The notes under the pieces were generated by a model, which saw only the letters and a list, made by a program, of their open reading frames with translations, was not told where the DNA came from and ran no database searches. A stretch of 64,000 nucleotides of DNA from Pelomonas sp. Root405 (GTDB lineage: Bacteria > Pseudomonadota > Gammaproteobacteria > Burkholderiales > Burkholderiaceae_C), in assembly GCF_001425165.1 (NCBI RefSeq), contig NZ_LMDU01000011.1, positions 496,058-560,057 of the forward strand. The letters are read 5' to 3'. Shown here piece after piece: positions 23,068 through 31,422 of this stretch (positions are counted from its first letter, which is position 1; the number at the start of each line of letters is the position of its first letter). The position numbers and the translations under genes are program-made.

Positions 23068-24278
23068 CAGGCTTGAGGCGACGAAGACAGGGATGCCGAC
23101 CCTAGCACCGGTGTCGCCACGCCACGGCGGCGGCGCTGGATGCCGAGCAGCAACGCCAGCCCTGGCACGTGGCGAGCGCCCATGTAGGCCAGCGCACAGA
23201 CGGCGAAGGTCAGCGCAATCAGCAGCACCGCCTCCACGCCCCACGGCAGCGCCAGCGGCTTGAGCCACTGGCTGAGCACAACGATGACGCTCTGGTGCAG
23301 GATGTAGAGGCAAAACACCGCCGCTCCCGCCTGGCGCAGCAGCGGCGATTCACGCGTGAACGCGCGCTGCGCCCAGCCACAGGCGGCAACGATGGCCCAC
23401 CAAGTCAGGGCGCCGCGCAAGCTGCGCGCGGCCGGCAGCACAGCGTCGATGTGCTTCACCGCTTCGTAATAGCTGTTGAAGACCAGCAGCAGCGCCCACC
23501 CCGCCAGCGAGACGCCGAGCGCCACCCAGCGCAGCCGCAGCGCCGCGGCCCACAGGCCCGCGGCCAGGGGCGTGCGGCTGGCCCAGCCGATGGCGAACAG
23601 CCCGCCGTACTGCAGGTGGTTGTAGAGGTCATGCACCAGGTCATGCGTCGTCGGGAAATGCGGCATGACGGCCACGCGCAGCAGCGCCAGCGGCAGCGCC
23701 GGCAGCAGCAACCAGGCCCAGGCCGGCAGGCTCAGTTCACGGTCGGTGCGGACGACCCGCGCCAGCAGCGCGCCGAGCACGGCACCCACTGCGGCGTAGA
23801 GCCACAAATAGGGCAGGAACCACAGATGGTTCCAGGTCGGCATCACCAGGCAGTCATCGCCCCGGCAGGCCTTGCCGGCGGTCAGGTAGAAGCGCCAGAA
23901 GTCCAGGTAGCCGCCATCACCCGGCAGCATCTCGGGCGCCTGGGTCAGCACCTCGAAATAGGCCTGCGGCGTGACGATGACGAGCATGCCGAAGACCAGT
24001 GGCAGCAGCAGCCGCAGCGACCGGTCCTTCAACGTGCCGAGCGCGCCGCGCTTCACGAACAGCCCCTGGCAGGCCGCGCCGGCGATCAAGAACAGCAGCC
24101 CCAGCCGCCACGGCGAGCTGAGCTGCATGAAGGGCTCCAGCGCGCTGCTGGCGGCGGGGCTCTTCACATGCCAGTCCCAGGTCACGTAATACATGCCGAC
24201 GTGGTACGGGATCAGCAGCGCAAAGGCGGCAACGCGCAGGCCGTCGAGGAAGGGCAGGCGGGCGGTGGTGGTGTTCAT
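23067..24278 (-). CDS. Acyltransferase 3 family membrane protein
   Basis: A 403-residue polytopic protein with about ten hydrophobic segments. The family marks are FLDGLRVAAFALLIPYHVGMYY at the N-terminus (quoted in part: FLDGLRVAAF and the catalytic-type His in PYHVGM), RSLRLLLPL near residue 85, and ILHQSVIVVLS near 350. The class transfers acyl groups, such as acetyl or succinyl, to surface sugars. It resembles the OpgC/MdoC-like subgroup, but no glucan genes lie nearby. It is the first gene of a pair with the hydrolase. Confidence 0.83.
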   Translation of the reverse strand: MNTTTARLPFLDGLRVAAFALLIPYHVGMYYVTWDWHVKSPAASSALEPFMQLSSPWRLGLLFLIAGAACQGLFVKRGALGTLKDRSLRLLLPLVFGMLVIVTPQAYFEVLTQAPEMLPGDGGYLDFWRFYLTAGKACRGDDCLVMPTWNHLWFLPYLWLYAAVGAVLGALLARVVRTDRELSLPAWAWLLLPALPLALLRVAVMPHFPTTHDLVHDLYNHLQYGGLFAIGWASRTPLAAGLWAAALRLRWVALGVSLAGWALLLVFNSYYEAVKHIDAVLPAARSLRGALTWWAIVAACGWAQRAFTRESPLLRQAGAAVFCLYILHQSVIVVLSQWLKPLALPWGVEAVLLIALTFAVCALAYMGARHVPGLALLLGIQRRRRGVATPVLGSASLSSSPQA

Positions 24279-24367
24279 GCCGGCAGGTTCGCGGCTGTCA
24301 CGAATCGCGGCGAGGGAAGTGGGATCAGTGGCGGGCGGATTGGGGCCAGTGACAAGAAAACCGAGCT

Positions 24368-24449
24368 TCTGCGGTGAAAAACGCAGACATTTACCGCAAT
24401 TTGCGCGGTGATTAAGCGGCCATGCGCCGATTCCGGCCACAATCACCGC
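24368..24449. promoter_or_regulatory. Repeat-rich upstream region of the Fic gene
   Basis: The heptamer GCGGTGA occurs at 24371-24377 and 24405-24411, and inverted (TCACCGC) at 24443-24449 abutting the Fic start codon. Two local inverted repeats overlap them: TCTGCG/CGCAGA at 24368-24387 and ACCGC/GCGGT at 24393-24409. The area is locally AT-rich. No Shine-Dalgarno sequence precedes the ATG at 24450. This looks like a set of operator half sites, possibly for the Fic protein's own C-terminal winged helix. Confidence 0.5.
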
Positions 24450-25580
24450 ATGTTCAGCGTCGAATACATCTGGCAATCGCCGCAGTGGCCCGCCTGGCGC
24501 TATGACCTGGCGGCACTGGCCACGCCGCTGGCTACCGTGAGCCAGGCCCAGGGCCGGCTGCTCGGACGCCTGGCCGACGTGGGCTTCGAGCCGCGCGACC
24601 AGGCCAGCCTCGCCGCCTTGACTGACGACGTGCTGCAGACCAGCGCCATCGAAGGCGAGGCGCTGAATCCGGCGTCGGTGCGCTCGTCCGTCGCACGCCG
24701 ACTGGGCGTGGATATTGGCGCGCTGGCGCCGCCGGACCGGCACGTGGACGGCGTCGTCGACATGGTGCTGGACGCGACGACCCATGCCAGCGCACCACTG
24801 ACCGAGGCACGCCTGTTCGGCTGGCACGCGGCGCTGTTCCCCACCGGCTTCTCGGGCCTGGCGCCAATCAACACAGGCGATTGGCGCGACGACGCGCAGG
24901 GGCCCATGCAGGTCGTCTCCGGCCCGCTCGGCCGCCAGCGCGTGCATTACGAGGCGCCGCCCGCCGCGCGGCTCGACGCGGAAATGCTGCGCTTCCTCAG
25001 CTGGGCGAACGCGCCCGCGCCCCAGGAGCCGGCGTTGATCCGCGCCGGCCTGGGTCATCTCTGGTTCGTCACGCTGCACCCCTTTGACGACGGCAATGGC
25101 CGCATCGCCCGTGCGGTGGGCGACCTGCTGCTCGCGCGGGCCGACGGCAGCCCGCAGCGCTTCTACAGCCTGTCGGCGCAGATCCAGCGCGAGCGCAAGG
25201 CCTACTACGACATCCTCGAACGTACGCAAAAAGGCACGCTCGACGTGACCGAATGGCTGCTGTGGCTGCTGCAAATGCTCAGCGCCGCGGTAGACCACGC
25301 CAATGGCACGCTCGACGCGGTTCTGCACAAGTCGCGCTTCTGGCATCGCGTCCACGGCGCGGCCCTCAACGAGCGCCAGGTCCAGGTCTTGAACCGCCTG
25401 CTCGACGGCTTCGAGGGCAAGCTCACGACGGCGAAGTTCGCCGCGCTCGCCAAGTGCTCGACCGACACCGCCTTGCGCGACCTCAATGCACTGGTGGCGC
25501 TCGGCGTGCTGCAGCGCTCAGGCGCGGCCGGGCGCAGCACCCATTACGAACTCCGTCAGGACGTCGCGGTAGCCCCGTGA
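24450..25580 (+). CDS. Fic-domain AMP transferase with C-terminal winged helix
   Basis: A 376-residue Fic protein. The catalytic motif HPFDDGNGRIAR is complete at 210-221. The inhibitory helix motif TSAIEG at 64-69 (T-x-x-x-E-G) is N-terminal, which marks class II Fic proteins that restrain themselves. The last ~90 residues form a helix-turn-helix (FAALAKCSTDTALRDLNALV) typical of the Fic-wHTH architecture. Such proteins attach AMP to hydroxyl groups of proteins; targets are usually unknown, and some members repress their own genes. Its end overlaps the convergent response-regulator gene by 63 bases. Confidence 0.9.
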   Translation: MFSVEYIWQSPQWPAWRYDLAALATPLATVSQAQGRLLGRLADVGFEPRDQASLAALTDDVLQTSAIEGEALNPASVRSSVARRLGVDIGALAPPDRHVDGVVDMVLDATTHASAPLTEARLFGWHAALFPTGFSGLAPINTGDWRDDAQGPMQVVSGPLGRQRVHYEAPPAARLDAEMLRFLSWANAPAPQEPALIRAGLGHLWFVTLHPFDDGNGRIARAVGDLLLARADGSPQRFYSLSAQIQRERKAYYDILERTQKGTLDVTEWLLWLLQMLSAAVDHANGTLDAVLHKSRFWHRVHGAALNERQVQVLNRLLDGFEGKLTTAKFAALAKCSTDTALRDLNALVALGVLQRSGAAGRSTHYELRQDVAVAP

Positions 25581-26231
25581 CACCCGCAGCTGTTCGCCGC
25601 CGCTCAAGGTGAGCACTGCCTCGCCGCTGCCCAGGCGCTCGATGCGTATGACATGCGCCGGGTTGACCGCATGGCTGCGATGCACCCGCACGAAGCGCGC
25701 GGCCCAGCCGGGGCGCGCCAGCGCGTCGGCCAGCGTGACGCGCTCCAGCAGGCTGCGCGGCGGCAGGTGCAGCTCGATGTAGTTGTCGGCCGCGCTCAGC
25801 CATTGCACGTCCGCCAGCAGCAAGCGCTGGCCATCGACCCAGTGCACGCCGACATTCGCTGCGGGTCGCGCGAGTTGCTCGCGCACACGCATGAGCGCCG
25901 CCGACAGGCGCTCGGGCGTGTAGGGTTTGAGCAGGTAGTCCAGCGCGGCCAGCTCGAAGGCCTGCAGCGCATGCTCGGCATGGGCCGTCGAGAAGATGAC
26001 GCAGCGCACGCCGACCTCGCGCAGGGCGGCAGCCAGCTGCACGCCGTTGCCGCCGGGCATCTCGATGTCGAGCAGGGCGAGGTCGGGCGGCGGCGCCAAG
26101 GCCTGCACCAGGGCGAGCGCTGCCGGCGCGTCGGGCGCTTCCATCAGCTCGGCCACATCGGCTTCCGCGGCCAGCAGGCGGCGCAGCTTGGCGCGCGCGG
26201 CGGGCTCGTCGTCGACGATCAGGACGCGCAC
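25518..26231 (-). CDS. LytTR-family response regulator
   Basis: A 237-residue response regulator. The receiver domain has the acidic pocket Asp7-Asp8, phospho-acceptor Asp55 (LLDIEMPGGNG) and Lys in YLLKPYTPERL. The C-terminal ~100 residues are a LytTR DNA-binding domain with FVRVHRSHAVNPAHVIRIER and the closing strands. The start is a GTG inside the end of the kinase gene, a 13-base overlap. With that kinase it forms a LytS/LytR-type two-component system; target genes are not evident. Confidence 0.92.
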   Translation of the reverse strand: MRVLIVDDEPAARAKLRRLLAAEADVAELMEAPDAPAALALVQALAPPPDLALLDIEMPGGNGVQLAAALREVGVRCVIFSTAHAEHALQAFELAALDYLLKPYTPERLSAALMRVREQLARPAANVGVHWVDGQRLLLADVQWLSAADNYIELHLPPRSLLERVTLADALARPGWAARFVRVHRSHAVNPAHVIRIERLGSGEAVLTLSGGEQLRVSRGYRDVLTEFVMGAAPGRA

Positions 26232-27265
26232 GGCAAATCCAGGTCCAGGCGCATGCCGCCGCCTTCCGGCCCGAACTTCACCCGCGCGGCGCCGCCGTAG
26301 CGCGCGGTCAGCCGCTCGCGCAGGTTGCGCAGGCCAAGGCCGCCATCCGGATCGGTCTTCGCCTCGGGCACCGGTGTATCACCGTGGTTGCTGACGCTCA
26401 GCCGCAGCCGCTCGCCGACGCGCTCGGCGTGTACGCGCACGGTCACGCGCCCGCGGTGACGCGCCACATCGTGCTTGACCGCGTTCTCCACGGGCGCCAG
26501 CAGCAGCAGCGCCGGCAGGCGGCACTCGCGCGCGGCGGCATCCGCGTCGATCTGCACGACCAGGCGCTCCGGGCCGAAGCGGGCCTGCATCAGGTCGAGG
26601 AAGGGCCGCACCAGGGCCAGCTCCTCGGCCACCGTGTGCTCGCTGCGCGCTTGAGCGGCCAGCGTCTGGCGCAGCAGGTCGGCCAGCTGGCACAGCAGCC
26701 GGTCGGCGCGCGGCACATCCTCGTACATGACCGACGAAATCAGGTTGAGCGTGTTGAACAGGAAATGCGGTTGCACCTGGTCGGCCAGACGCGCAAGCCG
26801 CAGCTCGGCCAGCTCCAGGCGCGCACGTTCGGCGGCCTGGGCCATCCACACGCCACGCGAGATCAGGCAGAAGCTGATGTAGCTGACCGCGTCCTTGCCG
26901 CCCTCGAAGACCAGGAGCGTCGGCACGTCGTCGGGGTGGTACTCGACGCCGGCCCAGCGGTAGACGAGCAGGCGCAGCCCGAACATGCCGGCGATATGCA
27001 ACACGCTGAAGACCGGCAGCGCCAGCGCATGCCCGGCGAGTTGCTGCGGCCAGGGCCGGCCACGCAGCCCACCGACGAGCGCGTGCACGCCCAGCGCCAG
27101 TGCGCCGATGACGGCGATGGAGCTGAACTCCCAAAGGAAGGGCTCCCACGGCCGCCGGCCGCCGTACTGCAGGTAGTCCTGCAGCGCGGAGGCACTGAGC
27201 AGCAGCCCGACGACGGTCAGCAGCGCGACATAGGGCAGGCGCCAGCGGCGCGGCAGGATGGACAT
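26219..27265 (-). CDS. LytS/YehU-type sensor histidine kinase
   Basis: A 348-residue membrane sensor kinase. The first ~140 residues hold four hydrophobic segments and no clear periplasmic domain. The phospho-acceptor His167 lies in DQVQPHFLFNTLNLISS, the signature of the His_kinase family (HPK8-type). The ATPase part has the N-box ENAVKHDVA and the glycine loop GGLGLRNLRERL. It resembles YehU/LytS-like kinases but lacks the 5TM-LYT or GAF region. It is the first gene of the two-gene unit. Confidence 0.92.
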   Translation of the reverse strand: MSILPRRWRLPYVALLTVVGLLLSASALQDYLQYGGRRPWEPFLWEFSSIAVIGALALGVHALVGGLRGRPWPQQLAGHALALPVFSVLHIAGMFGLRLLVYRWAGVEYHPDDVPTLLVFEGGKDAVSYISFCLISRGVWMAQAAERARLELAELRLARLADQVQPHFLFNTLNLISSVMYEDVPRADRLLCQLADLLRQTLAAQARSEHTVAEELALVRPFLDLMQARFGPERLVVQIDADAAARECRLPALLLLAPVENAVKHDVARHRGRVTVRVHAERVGERLRLSVSNHGDTPVPEAKTDPDGGLGLRNLRERLTARYGGAARVKFGPEGGGMRLDLDLPCAS

Positions 27266-27339
27266 GCCGGGAGGTTAGCCGCCCGCCACGCGGATGCCGC
27301 CGCGGCCCGCCCCAGCACCAGCGCCATTCGTCCCGACGC

Positions 27340-27651
27340 TCAGTCGGTGGCGTCCGCCGCGGGGCTGGGCTTTTGCTTGCCGGCGCCTTGTTCGCCGCCC
27401 TCCACCATGTCGCCGCGGCGGTTGGCATCCAAGCCCGGCGTGGCGCGCAGATCGGTGTCGACCTGGCCTTCCTTCAAGTCCCGTGCGGCGCGCTTCATGT
27501 GCGGGTCGGGCGCTGTGTTGGTGGCCGTGGCCTGCTGGTCTCGGTCATGCGGCAGCGAAGGGCCCAGCGGCCGCGACGCGTCGCCGGTGGTGCGCGGGCG
27601 GTCGGCGTGGATGCCGCTGTCTTCGGTACGGGGCGGGGGCGTGGTTTTCAT
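27340..27651 (-). CDS. Small disordered hydrophilic protein
   Basis: A 103-residue protein almost lacking hydrophobic residues and rich in Pro, Asp, Thr, Gly and Gln. No signal peptide and no known domain. The ATG is preceded by GGAGGGCCTCGCC, a strong ribosome binding site, which supports it as a real gene. It stands alone on the minus strand between the kinase gene and the divergent lipid-transporter operon. It may be an intrinsically disordered protein of stress type, but no function can be assigned. Confidence 0.6.
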   Translation of the reverse strand: MKTTPPPRTEDSGIHADRPRTTGDASRPLGPSLPHDRDQQATATNTAPDPHMKRAARDLKEGQVDTDLRATPGLDANRRGDMVEGGEQGAGKQKPSPAADATD

Positions 27652-27834
27652 GGCGAGGCCCTCCGGGCAATGTCAGTGCGACAACTGTCCGCGCCACGTT
27701 GGCCGGCTGCCGTCGTCCGGCCGCTTGCCTGTCTGTCGGCAGGCACCGACAACGGCGAACCGGGCGCCGTCCTACACACGGCGGCGCCGGCGTCCGGGCC
27801 GCAATGGCGCCTTGGCGGCACAGCATGGTGGCAC

Positions 27835-28980
27835 ATGTCTCACGCCCTGCCCGCGCCTTTGCTCTCGCCTCGCCAGACCGGCCGTGATGCCGCGGGCAGC
27901 GCGCGTTGGGAAGGCGAAGGTTCTCTGTGGCGGCTGGTGCTGACCGGCGACTTGTCGCGCGGAGAGCCCGAGTTGCCACGACCACCGGCCGAGCTGGCAT
28001 TGAACCCGGAGACCCAGCTCAGCGTGGACAGCACGGCGCTGTCGCACTGGCAGCCGCCATTGGCCGGCGCGCTGTGGCAAAGGCTGGCGCCGCTGGCGCG
28101 CGCGGGGGTGCAGCTTGACCTCGCCGGCCTGCCGCGCGGCCTGCAGCCGCTGCTGCACCTGAGTCTGCCGCAGCCCGCAGGCGCACCACGAAAACCAGCG
28201 CCTGCCGCGGCCGACGACGTCGCACCCGAGCCGGAATGGCGCAAGACCGTGGCCCTGGTCGGCGAGGTGCTGGGGGCGCTGGGCCGACTGCTGCGCAGTC
28301 GCAGCGCCATGCGCATGAGCGATTGGCTGTGGCAGATCGAGCAGACCGGGCCGCGCAGCCTGCCCATCGTGCTGCTGGTCAGCTCGCTGGTCGGCCTCAT
28401 CGTGGCCTACATGGGCGCCGAGCAGTTGCAACGCTTTGGCGCCCAGAGCTTCATCGCCAACCTGGTGACCATCGGCGTGGTGCGCGAGATCGCGGCACTG
28501 GTGGTCGGCATCGTGCTGGCCGGCCGCGTGGGCGCGGCGTTCGCGGCGCAGATCGGCAGCATGCGCGCCGGCGAAGAGATCGACGCCTTGACGACGCTGG
28601 GCATCGACCCGGTGGAGCACTTGGTGCTGCCGCGCATGCTGGCCCTGCTGGTCACCGGCCCGCTGCTGACGCTGTGCGCCGGCGTGGCCGGCCTGGGCGT
28701 GGGCATGGCCGTGGCGGTGGGCATGTACGACGTGCCGGCCATGGCCTACCTGGCGACGACGCGCGAGGCACTGGCGGGCTGGGACCTGTTCGTGGGCCTG
28801 CTCAAGGGCAGCGTCTATGCCGTGCTGGTGGCGCTGGCCGGTTGCCGCCAGGGTCTGAACGCCGGGCGCAGCGCGCAGGCCGTGGGTGAGGCGACGACGG
28901 CGGCCGTCGTGCAGGCCATCATCTGGATGGTTGTTGCCGCCTCGCTGCTGACGGTCATTTTTCAACGATTGGGCGTCTGA
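27835..28980 (+). CDS. Mla-type ABC permease with N-terminal STAS domain
   Basis: A 381-residue protein. Residues ~20-120 look like a STAS/MlaB-type domain (WRLVLTGDLSR and DSTALSHWQPPLAGALW). Residues ~125-381 are a MlaE-family permease with five or six hydrophobic segments and the family blocks ELYRFGAQSFIANLVTI-like, LAGRVGAAFAAQIGSMRAGEEIDAL and LVLPRMLALL. So the MlaB and MlaE roles are fused in one chain. It transports phospholipid or a related lipid between membranes with the ATPase and MlaD partner encoded next. Several in-frame starts are possible upstream, but the ATG at 27835 directly precedes the first conserved strand. Confidence 0.87.
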   Translation: MSHALPAPLLSPRQTGRDAAGSARWEGEGSLWRLVLTGDLSRGEPELPRPPAELALNPETQLSVDSTALSHWQPPLAGALWQRLAPLARAGVQLDLAGLPRGLQPLLHLSLPQPAGAPRKPAPAAADDVAPEPEWRKTVALVGEVLGALGRLLRSRSAMRMSDWLWQIEQTGPRSLPIVLLVSSLVGLIVAYMGAEQLQRFGAQSFIANLVTIGVVREIAALVVGIVLAGRVGAAFAAQIGSMRAGEEIDALTTLGIDPVEHLVLPRMLALLVTGPLLTLCAGVAGLGVGMAVAVGMYDVPAMAYLATTREALAGWDLFVGLLKGSVYAVLVALAGCRQGLNAGRSAQAVGEATTAAVVQAIIWMVVAASLLTVIFQRLGV

Positions 28981-29759
28981 TGGCCGAGCCAGGTGAAGTG
29001 CTGATGCGCGTCGAGAACCTCAGCCTGCACGCCGGCGGCCGCGAGCTGCAGCATGGATTGAACTTCGAGGTGCGCGCCGGCGAGGTGCTGGCCATCTGCG
29101 GCGCCAGCGGCTGCGGCAAGAGCACGCTGCTGCGCCACATGATCGGCCTGCACACGCCCAAGGTCGGCAGCGTCACCTGGACGGCCGGCGGCCAGCAGCG
29201 CGATGTTCACGGCGACGACCCGCCGCGGCGCGAGATCGGCGTGGCCTTCCAGGCCGGCGCGCTGTGGAGCAGCATGACCGTGGGCGAGAACCTGATGCTG
29301 CCGCTGGAGCTCTACACCGAGCTCAGCGAGGCCGAGCGCGAGCAGCGGGCGCGCTTCAAGCTGGCGCTGGCCGGCCTGCCCGACGCCACGGCCTTCGACG
29401 CCGAGCCCGGCGCGCTGTCGGGCGGCATGCGCAAGCGCGCGGCCATTGCGCGCGCGCTAATGCTGGACCCGCCGCTGCTCTGCCTGGACGAGCCCTCGGC
29501 AGGCCTGGACCCGCTGACCTCGGCGCGGCTTGACGATCTCATCAAGCGCTTGAAGAACGACCTCGGCACAGCCATCGTGCTGGTCACGCATGAGCTGGAC
29601 AGCCTGTTCGCCGTGGCCGACCGGCTGCTGTTTCTCGATGTGGAAGCGCACACGGCCACCGCGCTGGGGCCGCCAGCGGAACTGCGCGACCAGGGGCCGG
29701 ATGCGGTGCGCGAGTTTCTGACGCGCGGGCTGTACGAGCCCGAAAGGGAAGCGGCATGA
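28980..29759 (+). CDS. Mla-type ABC transporter ATPase
   Basis: A 259-residue MlaF-like ATP-binding subunit. Walker A is GASGCGKST at 41-49, the signature LSGGMRKRAAIARAL is complete, and Walker B is LLCLDEPSAGLDP; an H-loop follows in VLVTHELDSLF. Its ATG overlaps the permease stop by one base, and its end overlaps the MlaD gene by four, so the complex is translationally coupled. Confidence 0.92.
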   Translation: MAEPGEVLMRVENLSLHAGGRELQHGLNFEVRAGEVLAICGASGCGKSTLLRHMIGLHTPKVGSVTWTAGGQQRDVHGDDPPRREIGVAFQAGALWSSMTVGENLMLPLELYTELSEAEREQRARFKLALAGLPDATAFDAEPGALSGGMRKRAAIARALMLDPPLLCLDEPSAGLDPLTSARLDDLIKRLKNDLGTAIVLVTHELDSLFAVADRLLFLDVEAHTATALGPPAELRDQGPDAVREFLTRGLYEPEREAA

Positions 29760-30802
29760 AGCGCCGCCGCGCCAGCCCCTTCTTCATCGGCGCCTTTGTC
29801 GTCGGCGGGCTCGCGCTGCTTGTGCTGGCCCTCATCGCGCTGCCGGGCCAGAGCTGGTTCCAGCGGCCCGAGCGCGTCGTCATGTTCTTCTCGGGTTCCG
29901 TGTTCGGCCTGCAGAAGGGCGCGCCCGTGGTCTTCCGAGGCGTGCGCATCGGCGACGTGACCGACATCAGCGTCCACTACGACAGCAAGACCGACAACTT
30001 CGCCATCCCCGTGCTCGCACGGCTCGATGCCGACGCCGTGCGCGGCCTGGATGGGCGCCAGGGCAACGAGGACATCGCCCATGCGCTGCCCACGCTGATC
30101 AAGCGCGGCCTGACCGCCCAGCTCGGCACGCAAAGCCTGCTGACCGGCCAGCTTTATGTCGACCTCGACTTCCGCACCAAGCCGCCCGGCAAGCTGCATG
30201 GCGGCTACAAGGGCGAGGCCACCGAGATCCCCACCAGCGCCACCGCCTTCCAGGCCTTGAAGGACCAGCTCGAAAGCGTGGACCTGCGCAAGATCGTGGA
30301 CGACCTGAGCCAGATCGCCAACTCTGCGCGCCAGCTGATCGCCGCACCGGAGCTCAAGCAGGGCCTGAAGGACTTCGCCGCCACCGCCACCCACGCCCGC
30401 CGCCTGGCCGCACAGCTGGACCGCCGCGCCGTGCCATTGACGCAGGGGGCCGAGCGCGCGATGGCCAGCGTGGACCGCGCCGGCAGCGAGGTGTCCGACA
30501 CCGCCGACCGCCTGGGCAAGACAGCCGACCAGGCCAACGAGCTGCTGGACCCGAAGGGGCCGGTCGTGCGGGACCTGCAGCGCGCCGTCAACGAGCTGGC
30601 CCACGCCAGCGCCTCGCTGCGTGAAGCCGCCGACGGCGATGGGCCGCTGCTGCAGCAGACCGAGCGCACGATGCGCGAGCTGTCGCAGGCCGCGCGGGCG
30701 CTGCGCCAGCTGGCCCGCTCGCTGGACGCCCAGCCCCAGCAGCTGCTGCTGGGCCGCAAGCCCGATCCCGTTCCCGCGCCCGCCGTGGAGCCCGCCAAAT
30801 GA
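29756..30802 (+). CDS. MlaD-family lipid-binding protein
   Basis: A 348-residue MCE-domain protein anchored by one N-terminal membrane helix (about 8-30). The MCE segment (about 38-120) shows FFSGSVFGLQKGAPVVFRGVRIGDV and a closing strand with SLLTGQLYVDLDF. The rest is a long, charged helical region (residues ~170-330) rich in Ala, Glu, Arg and Leu, as in PqiB/YebT-like or Mce proteins, and ends in a proline tail. It would carry lipid across the periplasm. Confidence 0.9.
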   Translation: MKRRRASPFFIGAFVVGGLALLVLALIALPGQSWFQRPERVVMFFSGSVFGLQKGAPVVFRGVRIGDVTDISVHYDSKTDNFAIPVLARLDADAVRGLDGRQGNEDIAHALPTLIKRGLTAQLGTQSLLTGQLYVDLDFRTKPPGKLHGGYKGEATEIPTSATAFQALKDQLESVDLRKIVDDLSQIANSARQLIAAPELKQGLKDFAATATHARRLAAQLDRRAVPLTQGAERAMASVDRAGSEVSDTADRLGKTADQANELLDPKGPVVRDLQRAVNELAHASASLREAADGDGPLLQQTERTMRELSQAARALRQLARSLDAQPQQLLLGRKPDPVPAPAVEPAK

Positions 30803-31422
30803 CGACCTCGATTCCCGACCGCGCGCACCGTCGCGATGCCTTGTTGCTGCTGGCAGCGGTGACGCTCGCCGGCTGCGCGACGCGCAGCACACCGCCGCGG
30901 CGCCTGTATGGCCTGACCGGCATGCCGACGCTGCCTGCCGACGCCAAGCCGGGCAAGGACGGCCGCGCCTGGGTGCTGAACCCGCAGGTGTCGCTGCCCG
31001 ATCTGCTGGACCGCGACGAGATCCTGGTGGCCGAAGGCAACGCCGGCCTGGTGGCGCTGCCCGAGGCGCGCTGGGCCGAACCGCTGCGCGAGGCGCTGCC
31101 GCGCGTGCTGGCCGAAGACCTGTGGCGGCTGCGCCAGCCCTACCCCGTCACCGTCGGCCGGCCGAATGCGCCGGACGGCGAATCACTGCGGCTGGTCGTG
31201 CAGGTGGACGAATGGCTGGCGCGCGCCGGTGGCGACGGCCTGCAGCTGACATTGCGCGGGCGCTGGCACTGGCTGCCACTGCAGGCCCCGGCCGGCACGG
31301 CGCTGCCGCCGCCCGGCTCGGCAGAGCTGACGGTGCCGTGCAGCGCACAGCCGGACGCACTGGCCGACGCCTACCGCCGCAGCGTGACGCTGCTGGCGGC
31401 AAGGATCGTGGCGGGTTCTTGA
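30799..31422 (+). CDS. ABC-type auxiliary lipoprotein (PqiC-like)
   Basis: A 207-residue lipoprotein with a lipobox ending at Cys26 (VTLAGC). It belongs to the PqiC/YmbA-like group of outer-membrane lipoproteins that pair with MCE proteins: RRLYGL near residue 36, an LPxARWAEPLREALPRVLAEDLWR stretch near 90-110, and an even strand pattern after it. It closes the four-gene lipid-transport operon, overlapping the MlaD gene by 4 bases. Its TGA is directly followed by the reverse stop of the convergent outer-membrane gene (TGATCA). Confidence 0.85.
   Translation: MTTSIPDRAHRRDALLLLAAVTLAGCATRSTPPRRLYGLTGMPTLPADAKPGKDGRAWVLNPQVSLPDLLDRDEILVAEGNAGLVALPEARWAEPLREALPRVLAEDLWRLRQPYPVTVGRPNAPDGESLRLVVQVDEWLARAGGDGLQLTLRGRWHWLPLQAPAGTALPPPGSAELTVPCSAQPDALADAYRRSVTLLAARIVAGS

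Noticed and set aside
23067-25355. Extension of the acyltransferase frame to 762 codons
   Set aside because: Upstream of 24278 the frame lies opposite the conserved Fic gene and the AT-rich repeat region; the acyltransferase signature begins exactly at the ATG at 24278.
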